Numbered from the stretch's first letter, positions 51,469 to 60,501 are shown. The stretch: 64,000 bases of DNA from Candidatus Dormiibacterota bacterium (GCA_035532835.1 DATKQG010000023.1:62001-126000), one strand, 5' to 3'. The notes: a model not told the origin generated them from the sequence alone. Translations and numbers: made by a program.

Positions 51469-52890
51469 CTACGCTTCGCTTTCAACGAGGAGTTGTTTGG
51501 GAAAGGCCGCGGTAGCATCGATGCGATCGGCGAGCGCTCGCGCGCGCTGCGGTGCGGTGCCGATGTGCCCGATCGGGTCGAGCAAGCGGCGGATCTGCGC
51601 CGGATCGACCAACGCCGTGAGCGCCGCGTCGCCCGAGAGCGTCTGCGCGAGCGGGTTATCCTCGCCGCGCGAAAGCGCGCTCCATGCCTCCATGGCGGCG
51701 CTGCGGATCGATTCGTGCAGCGCCTGCCGGTCGCCACCCGCACGCACGGCCTCCATCATGATCGATTCGGTGCCCGCAAACGGCCCGTACGTGCGCAAGT
51801 TATGGGCGATGCGGCGTTCGTCCACCCGCAGGCCATCGACAACCTTGCGCGCGAGCGAGATGATTTCGTCCGTGCACAGCAGCGCTTCGGGAAGAATCGT
51901 ACGGCGATTCGCGCTGTCGTCCAGGGTCCGCTCGAGGTAGTTGGTGGCGGCGTTCTGCCACGCGACATCGCTGTACCCGACGAGCAATCGCGCGAGCGAA
52001 TCGATGCGCTCGCACATGATGGGATTGCGTTTGAACGGCATCGCCGAGCTGCCGACCTGGGATTTTCCGAACGGTTCGAAGACTTCGCCAAACTCGGGCG
52101 AGCTTAAAATACGGATATCCGCGGCAAACTTCGAGAGCGACGCGCCGACGCCGGCGAGCGCGCTCAGCAACAGATAGTCGAGCTTCCGCGTGTACGTCTG
52201 CGTGGCAATGTCGCGCGCTTGCAAGCCGAAGCGTTCGAGCACGTAGGCTTCGAACTCGCCCGACTTGCCGTTGTGATCGAGCAGGTGCTCGTACGAGGCG
52301 GCCGTGCCGACGGCTCCGCGCAACCCCTTGGTCGTGAGCTGGTCGAAAACGAACCGCAGATTGGTATCGTCGATCAGCAGATCTTGCGCGTAGACCGCAA
52401 GGCGGTAGCCCAGCGTCGTCGGTTCGGCCGGCTGCAGGTGCGTAAACGCCATGCAGACCACGTCGCCGTACTCGCGCACCCGCCCGGCAAGGCTCCCCAT
52501 CAACGCCCGCAAGCTTTCGCCGACGGCCGCCAGCGCCACGCGCAGGCGATAGGTTTCCACCGTGTCCTCGATATCCATCGAGGTCGCGCCCAAATGCAGC
52601 TTCCCGCCGCCGATCTTGGCCTGCGAAGCGAAGACGCGAATCTCGGCCATCAGATCGTGATGGATCTCGCGTTCGATCTCCAGCGCCGCTTCGATATCGA
52701 TCTCTCCGGCGTGCGCGCGCAAATCGTCCACTTCCGCCTGTGAAACGAGTCCGACGCGCTGTTGCGCCTGGGCGAGCGCGACCCACACCGCGCGCCACAA
52801 TCGACGCCGCTCTTCTTCAGAGAAAAGCGCGCGAAGTTCGGCGCGGCCGTACCTCCAGGAGAACGGCGATGCATACGTACGGTAATCCAT
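51469..52890 (-). CDS. purB: Adenylosuccinate lyase
   Basis: 473 residues from the ATG at MDYRTYASPFSWRYG, where family similarity begins; no good Shine-Dalgarno sequence is visible and the start is tentative. LHLGATSMDIEDT is the N-terminal active-site region with His, FTHLQPAEPTTLGYRL follows, and GSSAMPFKRNPIMCERI is the fumarase-superfamily signature with the catalytic serine. It acts twice, on SAICAR and on adenylosuccinate. It is followed closely by the purC fusion gene. Confidence 0.94.
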   Translation of the reverse strand: MDYRTYASPFSWRYGRAELRALFSEEERRRLWRAVWVALAQAQQRVGLVSQAEVDDLRAHAGEIDIEAALEIEREIHHDLMAEIRVFASQAKIGGGKLHLGATSMDIEDTVETYRLRVALAAVGESLRALMGSLAGRVREYGDVVCMAFTHLQPAEPTTLGYRLAVYAQDLLIDDTNLRFVFDQLTTKGLRGAVGTAASYEHLLDHNGKSGEFEAYVLERFGLQARDIATQTYTRKLDYLLLSALAGVGASLSKFAADIRILSSPEFGEVFEPFGKSQVGSSAMPFKRNPIMCERIDSLARLLVGYSDVAWQNAATNYLERTLDDSANRRTILPEALLCTDEIISLARKVVDGLRVDERRIAHNLRTYGPFAGTESIMMEAVRAGGDRQALHESIRSAAMEAWSALSRGEDNPLAQTLSGDAALTALVDPAQIRRLLDPIGHIGTAPQRARALADRIDATAAFPKQLLVESEA

Positions 52891-52937
52891 GGGTTGCAGC
52901 GGTTCGTTCGCCTCGCCGAGCAGGGCCGCCTCGTCGG

Positions 52938-53933
52938 CTAAGGTCGCACCGGGCGCGCCATCCGGGCCAACTCCACCGAGATCCGCTCGACCAGCGTGCG
53001 GTGATCCTCGGGGTCGTTCCCGGCCTGTCCGGTAACGATGGCTTCCACCCCGCGTACCGCGCGTTCGTAGGCGATGCGCGCTCGCCGCTCGCCGACCCGG
53101 GCAGCGAGCGGCCGCAACGTCCGCTCGCGCCACTTTGCGCGGGCCGGCAGCTCGCCGCCCGGCCGGGCCATCTCCCACAGATAGCTGCACTCGGTCGCCA
53201 GCGCCGAGAGCAGCGGGATCGCCGCCCCGCGCGGATCGCCGGCGAAGAGCTCGTGCGCGATCCCCAACGCCTCGGCGGTCTTGCCTTCGACCAGGGCGCT
53301 CGCATATTTGTAGGCCTTGGGGTCCTCGTTCGAGAGTGACTCTCGCTCGAGGTCCTTAAAAGTGATCTTCTTCCCGCCCAGCGCGAGCTTTTGGAGATCG
53401 TTCCGAACCGACGCGAGGTCGGCCTCGCCGTTCGCCAGCACGCCGATGACCCGCGGCTCGGCGGTCGCGCCGAGCGCTTCGAGCGTCTCGGTAATGAAGC
53501 GCGTGCGGACCTCGGGCGCGGCGGTGGTATCGATACGCAAGGCCGCTCGCCCCGCCAGCGCGCCGAAGGGCTGCGGCCGTTGCGAACGCGGCGCCAGCAA
53601 ATCGAGGATGATCAGCGTGTTGCCGTCGGGGACCGCCTGCGCCGCGTCCCAGAGATCGCGCCGCGGCTGCGCCTTGAGCGCCTGCGCATCGGTGACGACG
53701 ACGACGCGCCGATCCGCCAGGAACGGCATCGCTTGGACCGCCTCGCGCACGCGCCCGGCGTCGCTCCATTCGGCCGCACTCACGCGCTCCAAATTGAGCG
53801 AACGCAGATCTTCCGGCAGTAACCGGTCGACGAGCACGTCGAGCGCGCGCTCGGCCAGGGCGCGCTCGGTGCCCTCGACGATCGCCAGCTTCCCGATCGC
53901 CGGTTGCTTGTCGATGAACTCGTAGAATTTCAC
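52938..53933 (-). CDS. holA: DNA polymerase III subunit delta
   Basis: 331 residues starting at a GTG that overlaps the mtnA stop (GTGA). The domain order is that of the clamp-loader delta subunit: AIVEGTERALAERALDVL early, MPFLADRRVVVVTDAQAL, NTLIILDLLAPRS, then a helical collar with ALVEGKTAEALGIAHELFAG and PLLSALATECSYLWEMARPG. Delta opens the sliding clamp. It lacks a functional P-loop, as expected for delta. Its position among purine genes looks incidental. A long upstream reading frame is Arg-rich and lies inside mtnA, so it is rejected. Confidence 0.88.
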   Translation of the reverse strand: MKFYEFIDKQPAIGKLAIVEGTERALAERALDVLVDRLLPEDLRSLNLERVSAAEWSDAGRVREAVQAMPFLADRRVVVVTDAQALKAQPRRDLWDAAQAVPDGNTLIILDLLAPRSQRPQPFGALAGRAALRIDTTAAPEVRTRFITETLEALGATAEPRVIGVLANGEADLASVRNDLQKLALGGKKITFKDLERESLSNEDPKAYKYASALVEGKTAEALGIAHELFAGDPRGAAIPLLSALATECSYLWEMARPGGELPARAKWRERTLRPLAARVGERRARIAYERAVRGVEAIVTGQAGNDPEDHRTLVERISVELARMARPVRP

Positions 53934-54958
53934 TGCAGATCCAGCAACGCCGCAAAGCTCGCGCGCCCCGCGAGCGCCGGAATCGTCTCTTGATACGGCG
54001 AGCGCAACACGCCGTACTCGGTAACGATCGCGGTGATCAAATGCCCGGGCGTTACGTCGAATGCCGGATTGTAGACGCGCGCATCTTGCGTCGCGGCAAC
54101 CGCGCTGCCAAAGCCCGTCACCTCTGCCGCCGCGCGTTCCTCGATCGGAATATCCGCGCCGGTGGCTATCGAGAAGTCGATGGTCGAACGTGGCGCCGCG
54201 ACGTAGAACGGAATGCCGTGGTGAGCGGCGAGGATCGCCAAGCCGTAGGTGCCGATCTTGTTCGCGGTATCGCCGTTGCATGCGATCCGGTCCGCGCCGA
54301 CGATTACCAGATCTATCGCCTTGCGCTGCATCGCGATTGCGGCCGCGCTATCGACCTGCAACGTTGCATCGACGCCCGCTTGTTTTAGCTCGAAATACGT
54401 CAGCCGCGATCCTTGTAAGAGCGGGCGCGTTTCGTCCACGAACACGTGCGGGCGCTTCCCTTCGCGGTGCGCTGCGATAATGACGCCAAGCGCCGTTCCG
54501 CCCCCCGCAGTGGCAATCGGCCCGGTGTTACAGTGCGTCAGAATCTTCGCGTCCTTCGGAATGACATCGCTCCCGGCTTGCGCGATCGCCGCATCGATCG
54601 CGACCTGTTCGCGATGAATGACGCGCGCGTGCTCGAGCGCATCGGGGGCCTCCAGGACGCGATCGACCGCCCACATCAAATTTACGGCCGTCGGGCGCGC
54701 ATCGCGAATGCGCCGCGCGGCGAGCGCGAACGCATCGTCGTCGGCGATCGTCCGCCGCAGCAACGCAACGCCGTAGGCACCGAAGACGCCGATCGCCGGC
54801 GCACCTCGCACCGCGAGCGTCTTGATCGCGGCTTCGATCTGCTCGACGGTGCTCGCGCGCTCGTACACGATGTCGTGCGGGAGGCGCCGTTGGTCCAGAT
54901 AGACGACCGCGTCGCCATCCCAGCGGACGGCGACCAGTTCATCCTGCGAGTTCTGCAT
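53930..54958 (-). CDS. mtnA: S-methyl-5-thioribose-1-phosphate isomerase
   Basis: 342 residues. LAVRGAPAIGVFGAYGVAL near residue 50, RPTAVNLMWAVDRVL, KILTHCNTGPIATAGGGTAL with the catalytic Cys, and VIVGADRIACNGDTANKIGT with the catalytic Asp are the family motifs. It isomerises MTR-1-P to MTRu-1-P in methionine salvage. The ATG at MQNSQDE is used because the fold starts there. Other mtn genes are not in the window. It overlaps holA. Confidence 0.94.
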   Translation of the reverse strand: MQNSQDELVAVRWDGDAVVYLDQRRLPHDIVYERASTVEQIEAAIKTLAVRGAPAIGVFGAYGVALLRRTIADDDAFALAARRIRDARPTAVNLMWAVDRVLEAPDALEHARVIHREQVAIDAAIAQAGSDVIPKDAKILTHCNTGPIATAGGGTALGVIIAAHREGKRPHVFVDETRPLLQGSRLTYFELKQAGVDATLQVDSAAAIAMQRKAIDLVIVGADRIACNGDTANKIGTYGLAILAAHHGIPFYVAAPRSTIDFSIATGADIPIEERAAAEVTGFGSAVAATQDARVYNPAFDVTPGHLITAIVTEYGVLRSPYQETIPALAGRASFAALLDLQ

Positions 54959-54986
54959 CGTTCGCGCTGTTCGCGCGACGGCGCGC

Positions 54987-55277
54987 TTACACCCCGGCCG
55001 GTACCTGCGCGGTAAAGCAGCTGCGGCAGTAAACGGGGCGGTCGCCGCGCGGGCGGAACGGAAGCGTGGTGCTTTGATTGCAGGCGGCGCAGACCGCTTC
55101 GAAGGACGGTCGCGTGCTCGACGGGCCGTCGCTCCCGGTCGCACGCCGGCTCTGGCGGCAGTCGCGACACCGTTGCGGCTCGTTCGCGAAGCCTTTCTCG
55201 GCAAAAAACTGCTGCTCGCGCACCGAAAAAACGAACGGGCGCGCGCAGTCTTTGCAGGTAAGCGTCTTGTCTTCCAC
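54987..55277 (-). CDS. Small double zinc-ribbon protein
   Basis: 96 residues from a GTG with GGAGG 9 nt upstream. The N-terminal half, TLTCKDCARPFVFSVREQQF, then EPQRCRDCRQSRR, is the common probable zinc-binding domain with two CxxC pairs. The C-terminal half has a second set, VCAACNQSTTLPF then PVYCRSCF. Proteins of this type are widespread and uncharacterised, possibly nucleic-acid- or protein-binding. It precedes mtnA by 28 bp on the same strand and is likely the first gene of the long minus-strand run. Confidence 0.78.
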   Translation of the reverse strand: MEDKTLTCKDCARPFVFSVREQQFFAEKGFANEPQRCRDCRQSRRATGSDGPSSTRPSFEAVCAACNQSTTLPFRPRGDRPVYCRSCFTAQVPAGV

Positions 55278-55367
55278 GGGTCTCAACCTCCACGGTTCAC
55301 AGAAAATCAAGGCCGAATCAGTGCGACTTTCGTCGAGCGATCCCTGCGTTGCTTGCCTGGTGCAGAA

Positions 55368-55393
55368 GCAAAAGAGAGGCAGGTCGCCCTGCC
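55368..55393 (-). terminator. Intrinsic terminator after the sedolisin gene
   Basis: On the minus strand GGCAGG, loop GCGA, CCTGCC is followed by TCTCTTTT. The 6-bp GC stem is short but well placed 31 bp after the stop codon. Confidence 0.55.
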
Positions 55394-55423
55394 CCCCTTT
55401 CCTGGATAGGGACCGCCGGGCTC

Positions 55424-56716
55424 CTAGAAGCCTCCCGTACCGTTGGGCGTACCGCTTCCAGTCGGACCGTCGTAACCGATCTCCGCGGTGCATAGATACG
55501 TCCCACCGCAGCTTCCATTACTGCCGCTGGTGACATCGTAGAGTGCCGAGGTATGGCTGTACGGATACGAACCGGCGACCACCGTGCTCGCATTCCCGGC
55601 GAGCGCGTACACCGACGCAAGCGTTGGCGACGAGACACTCGTTCCGCCAAACACGAGCCATCCGCTTACGCCCCGATATGCGTAGCTATCGTAGACCGAG
55701 ACGCCGGTGTTCGGATCGGCATCGGAGGAGACATCTCCCACGACGCGGTTGCTACAGACCCCTGGATTGTTGGTCACAGTGGCGGTCGAGGTCTGCCACG
55801 AGGGCTGCGGATCGTACTTGCTGCACCCGCTACCCGTGCCTTCGGTGCTGCTGGTGTTCCAAACGCTCTCGATCCAACCGCGCGAAACGGAGGTGTCACG
55901 CGTGAGCGTCGTACCGCCGGCTGCAGTGACATACTGCGAAGCGGCCGGATACTCCACACCGTAACCGCCATCGCCGGCGCTTGCCGTGATCGCAACTCCC
56001 GGATGATTGTAGTACGACGTGTCGTACGAAGTATCGCTCGAGCTTTCGCCGCCGCCGTAACTGTTGCTGATCTCCGTCGCTCCGAGTTGCGCCGCCGTGT
56101 TCACCGCGGTTCCCAGATTGGTCAGCGTAGCCGAAGACGCCTCGACGAGGAGGATGTGGCAGTTCGGGCAGATCGCCGAAGCCATATCAAGATCTAGCGA
56201 TTCTTCTTGCGCCCAGCCGCCGTCGTTCTTAGGCAGGCTCGTCCCGCCGCTCTGGTTGACGATGCGTAAGCACCCCGTTGATGTGGTACAGGCCGGAAGG
56301 CCGAACGTCGACCGATAGACCGCCAAGTCTGAGGCGGCGTTCGGGTCGTTGTAGGCATCCACGATACCGATCGTTTGACCGGCGCCGTTATTCGCCGAGG
56401 CCGTCACGAGATTGTACGCGGACTGTAAGTCCGCCGGATGGTAGCCCGCCGGATTGGTCGCATTAGAGGTTACGCCGTCGCGTAAGAGCGCGTGGCAACT
56501 GGCAAATCCGGGAGCCGGAGCGCCGCAGACGGCGTGATAAGGCCCCGCCGGCGGAAGCGTACCGTGGGCGGAAGCCGTAGCCCCCGGTCGTCCAAGGGAT
56601 GAAGACGCAGCTGGTACGCCGGATATCGATGGGATTGACGAGCCGGAGTTCCCCGAACACGCGGCTAGCGCCGTAGCGCACAAAGCTGCCAACCCGATCA
56701 GCAGTCGTGATTTCAT
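55424..56716 (-). CDS. Sedolisin (S53) serine-carboxyl peptidase-like lipoprotein
   Basis: 430 residues. LIGLAALCATALAACSGNSG is a lipoprotein signal with lipobox LAAC. The peptidase domain begins at PADLQSAYNL. GGWAQEESLDLDMASAICP holds the Glu and Asp of the triad, TASAGDGGYGVEYPAAS the oxyanion Asp region, and FGGTSVSSPTLASVYALAG the nucleophile Ser. It ends IGYDGPTGSGTPNGTGGF, the usual family ending. The activation prodomain is very short (~60 residues) compared with most sedolisins. It is probably an acid-acting protease held at the cell surface, and a single gene. Confidence 0.88.
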   Translation of the reverse strand: MKSRLLIGLAALCATALAACSGNSGSSIPSISGVPAASSSLGRPGATASAHGTLPPAGPYHAVCGAPAPGFASCHALLRDGVTSNATNPAGYHPADLQSAYNLVTASANNGAGQTIGIVDAYNDPNAASDLAVYRSTFGLPACTTSTGCLRIVNQSGGTSLPKNDGGWAQEESLDLDMASAICPNCHILLVEASSATLTNLGTAVNTAAQLGATEISNSYGGGESSSDTSYDTSYYNHPGVAITASAGDGGYGVEYPAASQYVTAAGGTTLTRDTSVSRGWIESVWNTSSTEGTGSGCSKYDPQPSWQTSTATVTNNPGVCSNRVVGDVSSDADPNTGVSVYDSYAYRGVSGWLVFGGTSVSSPTLASVYALAGNASTVVAGSYPYSHTSALYDVTSGSNGSCGGTYLCTAEIGYDGPTGSGTPNGTGGF

Positions 56717-56842
56717 CTAAACTCCTCTGCAAAAGTGCAGCACGCAGGCCCTCCAGCCCGCCGAAAGTGAGATGCAGCCGCTTTACGCTAACGTGACGAT
56801 ACTTCCTTGACAAAATCTGACAACGCCAAACATCGCTCCAAC

Positions 56843-58306
56843 TTACGGGAGCTCGACGAAGACGTCCGCCCCGTCGATCAACACCGTATAGGTGGCGAGC
56901 GGCTCGGCCGCGGGCCCGCGCAAGACGGCGCCCGTCCGCGGGTCGAATTTCGCTCCGTGGAGCGGGCAGACGATGGCGTTATCCGCCATGTGCCCGTCGC
57001 CCAAATCGCCCCCGGCGTGGGTGCAGACTCCCGCGCATGCCCACAGCGCCCCGTACGCGCGGCAGAGCACGATGTCGTTCCCGTCGAGCGTGAGCTGTAA
57101 CGGATGTTCGGCGGGCACGTCGCCGATGCCGCATGCGCGGATCCGCCGCGTCGCGTGCGAGCTGAAGCGCTCCGTAATGTCGGTCGCGGCCGCATCGACC
57201 TGCTCGCGCAGCACCGCGACCGCCGAACTGCGATCGCCGGCGATCGCTTTCTGCGCGAGCGACTGATCCAGCCGCACCTTCGAAGCCGCAACCAAGACGT
57301 GATGCTCGGCGGCTTGGATCTCGATTTCGTTCATCAGCATGAGCGCGGAGTACACCGGTTGCGGCCATCCCGCAGGGTCGGCGCCGTAAGCCGAAAACAG
57401 CCCCTCGACCGCGCGCTCGCGCTCCCACTGCATGCGGTGATGGTCGGCATTTTGCGTGCCCGAAAAACCGCCGTGCGCGCCCGTCGCGATCATCGTCGGC
57501 CGCAATACGTCGAGATAGAACGCGATCGGAAATTCGCTCGCATACCATTGCGCCGCCGCCAGGCCGCGCACGAACGTGCCGGCTTGCGTCAACGCCTGCG
57601 CGATGCGATCGGCAGCATCGGCGGGTTTGGCCGCGAGCGTCTGCTGTACGGCAACGTATGCTTCGCGCGCGTGCATGGAACAGAGCGCAAAGAGATCGTG
57701 GCCGGTTCGCCACCGTAGCAAGCCTCGGCCTCGTTCGTCCAGGCCGGAGAATGGATCGCTCGAAACGGCGAACGTACGCAAGTGGCTTTGCGGCGCGGCG
57801 GCCGTTGCATCGTTTCCGCGCAGCGCCAGCATCGCAGCGCACGCGTGTAACAGCGCGCCGATCTCGTCGCGTCCGATCAACGCCTGCGCGCAATCGGGGA
57901 ATGCGCGCGCCCACACGGCCAACATGCCGGCCAGGAACGTTTGCGCGCTCATCGCGGCCGTTCGCTGCACGCCGAAATACCGGTCGTAGATGACATAGTT
58001 GTCGAGATCGTCGGCGCTGGGCGGGTGCGGCGACGCGGCCAGAAACGCCGCGTTTTCAACGGCGCGCGCCGCAGCCGTCTCCATAACGAGCGGCGGTGCA
58101 TCCATCATGCCTGCAAGCGCAGCGCCCAGCGCCGTCATCGCCTCCCGCATCGCAGGCGCCGTGGAGACGCCGCTTTCGACGAGTTCCGCTACGCCGCGAA
58201 CCGCAGCCGACGCCGCGCCGACATCGATCGACGCGTCCCGCTGCGGCAACACCGACCCCACCGGGGCCATCATCGCCCCGGCAGCAACACCATCTGCGCT
58301 CTGCAT
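56843..58306 (-). CDS. Rieske [2Fe-2S] domain fused to a large helical domain of unknown function
   Basis: 487 residues from the ATG at MQSADG; a TTG 17 codons earlier is possible. Residues ~390-487 are a Rieske domain: CRAYGALWACAGVCTHAGGD gives C-x-H and VCPLHGAKFDPRTGAV gives C-x-x-H. The first ~370 residues are helical with conserved-looking polar patches (WRTGHDLFALCSMHAREAY, AAQWYASEFPIAFYLDVLRP, GGFSGTQNADHHRMQWERER). That His-rich layout recalls haem dioxygenase-like all-helical folds, but I cannot assign it. A redox enzyme with in-built electron entry is plausible. It follows ribH by ~135 bp, with no shared function evident. Confidence 0.7.
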   Translation of the reverse strand: MQSADGVAAGAMMAPVGSVLPQRDASIDVGAASAAVRGVAELVESGVSTAPAMREAMTALGAALAGMMDAPPLVMETAAARAVENAAFLAASPHPPSADDLDNYVIYDRYFGVQRTAAMSAQTFLAGMLAVWARAFPDCAQALIGRDEIGALLHACAAMLALRGNDATAAAPQSHLRTFAVSSDPFSGLDERGRGLLRWRTGHDLFALCSMHAREAYVAVQQTLAAKPADAADRIAQALTQAGTFVRGLAAAQWYASEFPIAFYLDVLRPTMIATGAHGGFSGTQNADHHRMQWERERAVEGLFSAYGADPAGWPQPVYSALMLMNEIEIQAAEHHVLVAASKVRLDQSLAQKAIAGDRSSAVAVLREQVDAAATDITERFSSHATRRIRACGIGDVPAEHPLQLTLDGNDIVLCRAYGALWACAGVCTHAGGDLGDGHMADNAIVCPLHGAKFDPRTGAVLRGPAAEPLATYTVLIDGADVFVELP

Positions 58307-58442
58307 GGAATCGGCTCTACGCCGCACCCGCGCCGCAATCCCGTTGCAACATTCCAAAAGACGCCGCTATACGAACACATCCGTCGACACGTTAAACGCA
58401 GCCGATAGCTTTTTGATATGGGTCAAGCACCCAGTTCGTTCG

Positions 58443-58928
58443 CTAGCGGGTTGGCGACGGCATGACTTGCGGGAGCACTACCAGGGTGGCGGCGGCGATC
58501 GCGGCTTCGTAGCCTTTATCGCCGCGGGCGGGATCGGCGCGTTCTTCGGCTTGCGCGAGATTCTCGGTGGTAAGCACGCCGAAACCGATCGGGATGCCGG
58601 TTGCGAGTTGCACGTCCATGATGCCGCGCGCGCATTCGCCCGCGACGAAATCGAAGTGCGGCGTATCGCCGCGAATCACGACGCCGAGGGCGACGATACC
58701 GTCGAAGCGTTCGGTATCGATGAGATTCCGGCACGCGAGCGGCAGCTCGAAACATCCCGGCACGTCGTAGCGATAGATATCGCTATCGGCCACGCCGCAA
58801 TCGCGCAGCGCGCGCCGTGCGCCGTCGATGAGGTTGTCGGTAAGATCGCGATAGAATCTCGCCGCGACGATCGCGAAGCGACGGCGCATGCAGTCCGACG
58901 CGGCCCCGCGTTCGCCTTCGGTCTTCAC
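58443..58928 (-). CDS. ribH: 6,7-dimethyl-8-ribityllumazine synthase
   Basis: 161 residues. FAIVAARFYRDLTDNLIDGA is the N-terminal strand-helix, DVPGCFELPLACRNLI the substrate loop, VALGVVIRGDTPHFDFVAGE the phosphate and catalytic-His region, and IPIGFGVLTTENLAQAEERA the C-terminal signature. It condenses the RibB product with the pyrimidine from RibD. The start is GTG overlapping the ribBA stop (GTGA), so it is made with RibBA. Confidence 0.95.
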   Translation of the reverse strand: MKTEGERGAASDCMRRRFAIVAARFYRDLTDNLIDGARRALRDCGVADSDIYRYDVPGCFELPLACRNLIDTERFDGIVALGVVIRGDTPHFDFVAGECARGIMDVQLATGIPIGFGVLTTENLAQAEERADPARGDKGYEAAIAAATLVVLPQVMPSPTR

Positions 58929-60334
58929 GAAGCGACCGTATCGCCGAACATGTGGCCGAGCTTGGCGCGTTTGGTCGCGATGTAGCGTTTGTTGTACTGC
59001 GTCGGCTTGGTCTCCATCGCCACGCGCCCGGTAATCTTGAGCCCGTACCCCTCGAGGCCGAAGATTTTACGCGGGTTGTTCGTGATCAGGCGCAGCTCTT
59101 TGAGGCCGAGATCCGCGAGTATCTGCGAGCCGATGCCGTAGTCGCGCTTGTCGATCGGGAGGCCGAGGGCGAGGTTGGCCTCCACCGTATCGGCACCTTT
59201 GTCTTGCAGCGCATATGCGCGAAGCTTGTCGGCCAGGCCGATGCCCCGCCCTTCCTGGCGCAGATACAGAAACACGCCGCGCCCTTCGGCGGCGATCAGC
59301 GCCATCGCGCCGTCGCGCTGGGCCGCGCAGTCGCAGCGAATCGAGTGCAGGGCGTCGCCGGTCAAACATTCGGAGTGCACGCGCACGAGAACGTCTTTAC
59401 CGTCGCTGATGTCGCCCATCACGAGCGCGACGTGCGTGTTTCCGTCGATCGTCGTTTCGTAGGCGATGCCGGTCCAATTCCCCATCGTGGTGGGGAGATC
59501 GAATTCGGCGATCCGCTTGATGAGTTTTTCGTTCTGCATGCGATATGCAATCAAATCCTTTACGGTAATGAGCCGAAGGTTATGCTTGTCAGCAAATACT
59601 CGTAACCCGTCCAAGCGCTCCATCGTTCCGTCGTCCGCCATGATCTCACATATGACGCCGGAGGGGTCGAGCCCGGCAAGCCGTGCCAGATCGACCGATG
59701 CCTCGGTCTGGCCTGCCCGTACCAGCACTCCGCCATCGCGCGCCCGCAGCGGAAAGGTGTGGCCGGGCCGCAGCAGATCGGCCGGTTTGGCGTTCGGATC
59801 GAGCAGCACTTTGATCGTCGCGGCCCGGTCCTGCGCGGAGATTCCGGTGGTCGTCACCGTGCGGCCCTCGACCGAGACGGTGAAAGCCGTTTCGTGTACG
59901 GCGGTATTGTCGCGCACCATGGGGGGAATCTGTAATTCTTCCAGCCGTCGCCCGAGCATCGGCACGCAAATCAGGCCGCCGGCTTCCTTGCGCATGAAGT
60001 TGATCGCCTCCGGCGTGACCATCTGCGCGGCCATGACCAGGTCGCCTTCGTTCTCGCGGTCCTCGTCGTCCAGCACCACCACCATCTTGCCGGCCCGAAT
60101 ATCCGCGATCGCATCCTCGATGCTGTCGAACGGGCTCTTGCGCGCGGCAGGCTGGGGCGCGATGTCCGGGAGCACCGTCGAGAGCCGCGCGAGCGTTTTG
60201 TACGACGGCTCCCGACGCCCGGCTCGTAACAAGGAAATCGCCGATTCCGTCAGTCCGGAGGCCTCCGCCAAGGCCGCAGCCGAGAGGCCAGCCCCATCCA
60301 TGGCCCGATTCAATTGCTCCGCAAAGTCACTCAT
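58925..60334 (-). CDS. ribBA: XRE-type HTH domain fused to RibBA (DHBP synthase/GTP cyclohydrolase II)
   Basis: 469 residues in three domains. Residues ~1-60 form a Cro/C1-type helix-turn-helix: LNRAMDGAGLSAAALAEASG, LTESAISLLRAGRREPS, YKTLARLSTVL. Residues ~70-275 are RibB (DDEDRENEGDLVMAAQ with the metal Glu, RPGHTFPLRARDGGVL). Residues ~276-469 are RibA (HSECLTGDALHSIRCDCAAQ zinc site, LRQEGRGIGLADK). Together they supply both precursors for riboflavin. The HTH is an unusual addition and suggests autoregulation: a perfect dyad overlaps the -35 of this gene. The predicted transcription start coincides with the ATG and no Shine-Dalgarno is seen, so the mRNA is probably leaderless. Confidence 0.93.
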   Translation of the reverse strand: MSDFAEQLNRAMDGAGLSAAALAEASGLTESAISLLRAGRREPSYKTLARLSTVLPDIAPQPAARKSPFDSIEDAIADIRAGKMVVVLDDEDRENEGDLVMAAQMVTPEAINFMRKEAGGLICVPMLGRRLEELQIPPMVRDNTAVHETAFTVSVEGRTVTTTGISAQDRAATIKVLLDPNAKPADLLRPGHTFPLRARDGGVLVRAGQTEASVDLARLAGLDPSGVICEIMADDGTMERLDGLRVFADKHNLRLITVKDLIAYRMQNEKLIKRIAEFDLPTTMGNWTGIAYETTIDGNTHVALVMGDISDGKDVLVRVHSECLTGDALHSIRCDCAAQRDGAMALIAAEGRGVFLYLRQEGRGIGLADKLRAYALQDKGADTVEANLALGLPIDKRDYGIGSQILADLGLKELRLITNNPRKIFGLEGYGLKITGRVAMETKPTQYNKRYIATKRAKLGHMFGDTVAS

Positions 60335-60340
60335 AGCCCC

Positions 60341-60371
60341 ACGCTACGCCAGCATCTTGACACTTGTCAAG
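60341..60371 (-). promoter_or_regulatory. Candidate ribBA promoter with palindromic operator
   Basis: On the minus strand CTTGACA-AG-TGTCAAG (60356-60371) is a perfect 7-bp inverted repeat with 2-nt spacer. It contains the -35 TTGACA, whose -10 TAGCGT lies 18 nt further on (60341-60346). The start point would fall at or next to the ribBA ATG. The dyad is the expected size for an XRE-type dimer, and the encoded protein carries such a domain. Confidence 0.6.
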
Positions 60372-60443
60372 GCTCGAAGCCGCAAGGGGGCGCCACGCGG
60401 TGTCTTGCGCGCAAAGCCGACATGTGAGCGAATGCGACCGCAT

Positions 60444-60472
60444 AAAAAAGAGCGGCCGGCCCGCGACCGCTC
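60444..60472 (-). terminator. Intrinsic terminator after the cupin gene
   Basis: On the minus strand GAGCGGTC, loop GCGGGCC, GGCCGCTC (8-bp stem with one G-T pair) is followed by six T. It separates the cupin gene from the ribBA promoter. Confidence 0.8.
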
Positions 60473-60501
60473 GCTCTAGGGATGTCCCTTATGTGACGAG
60501 T

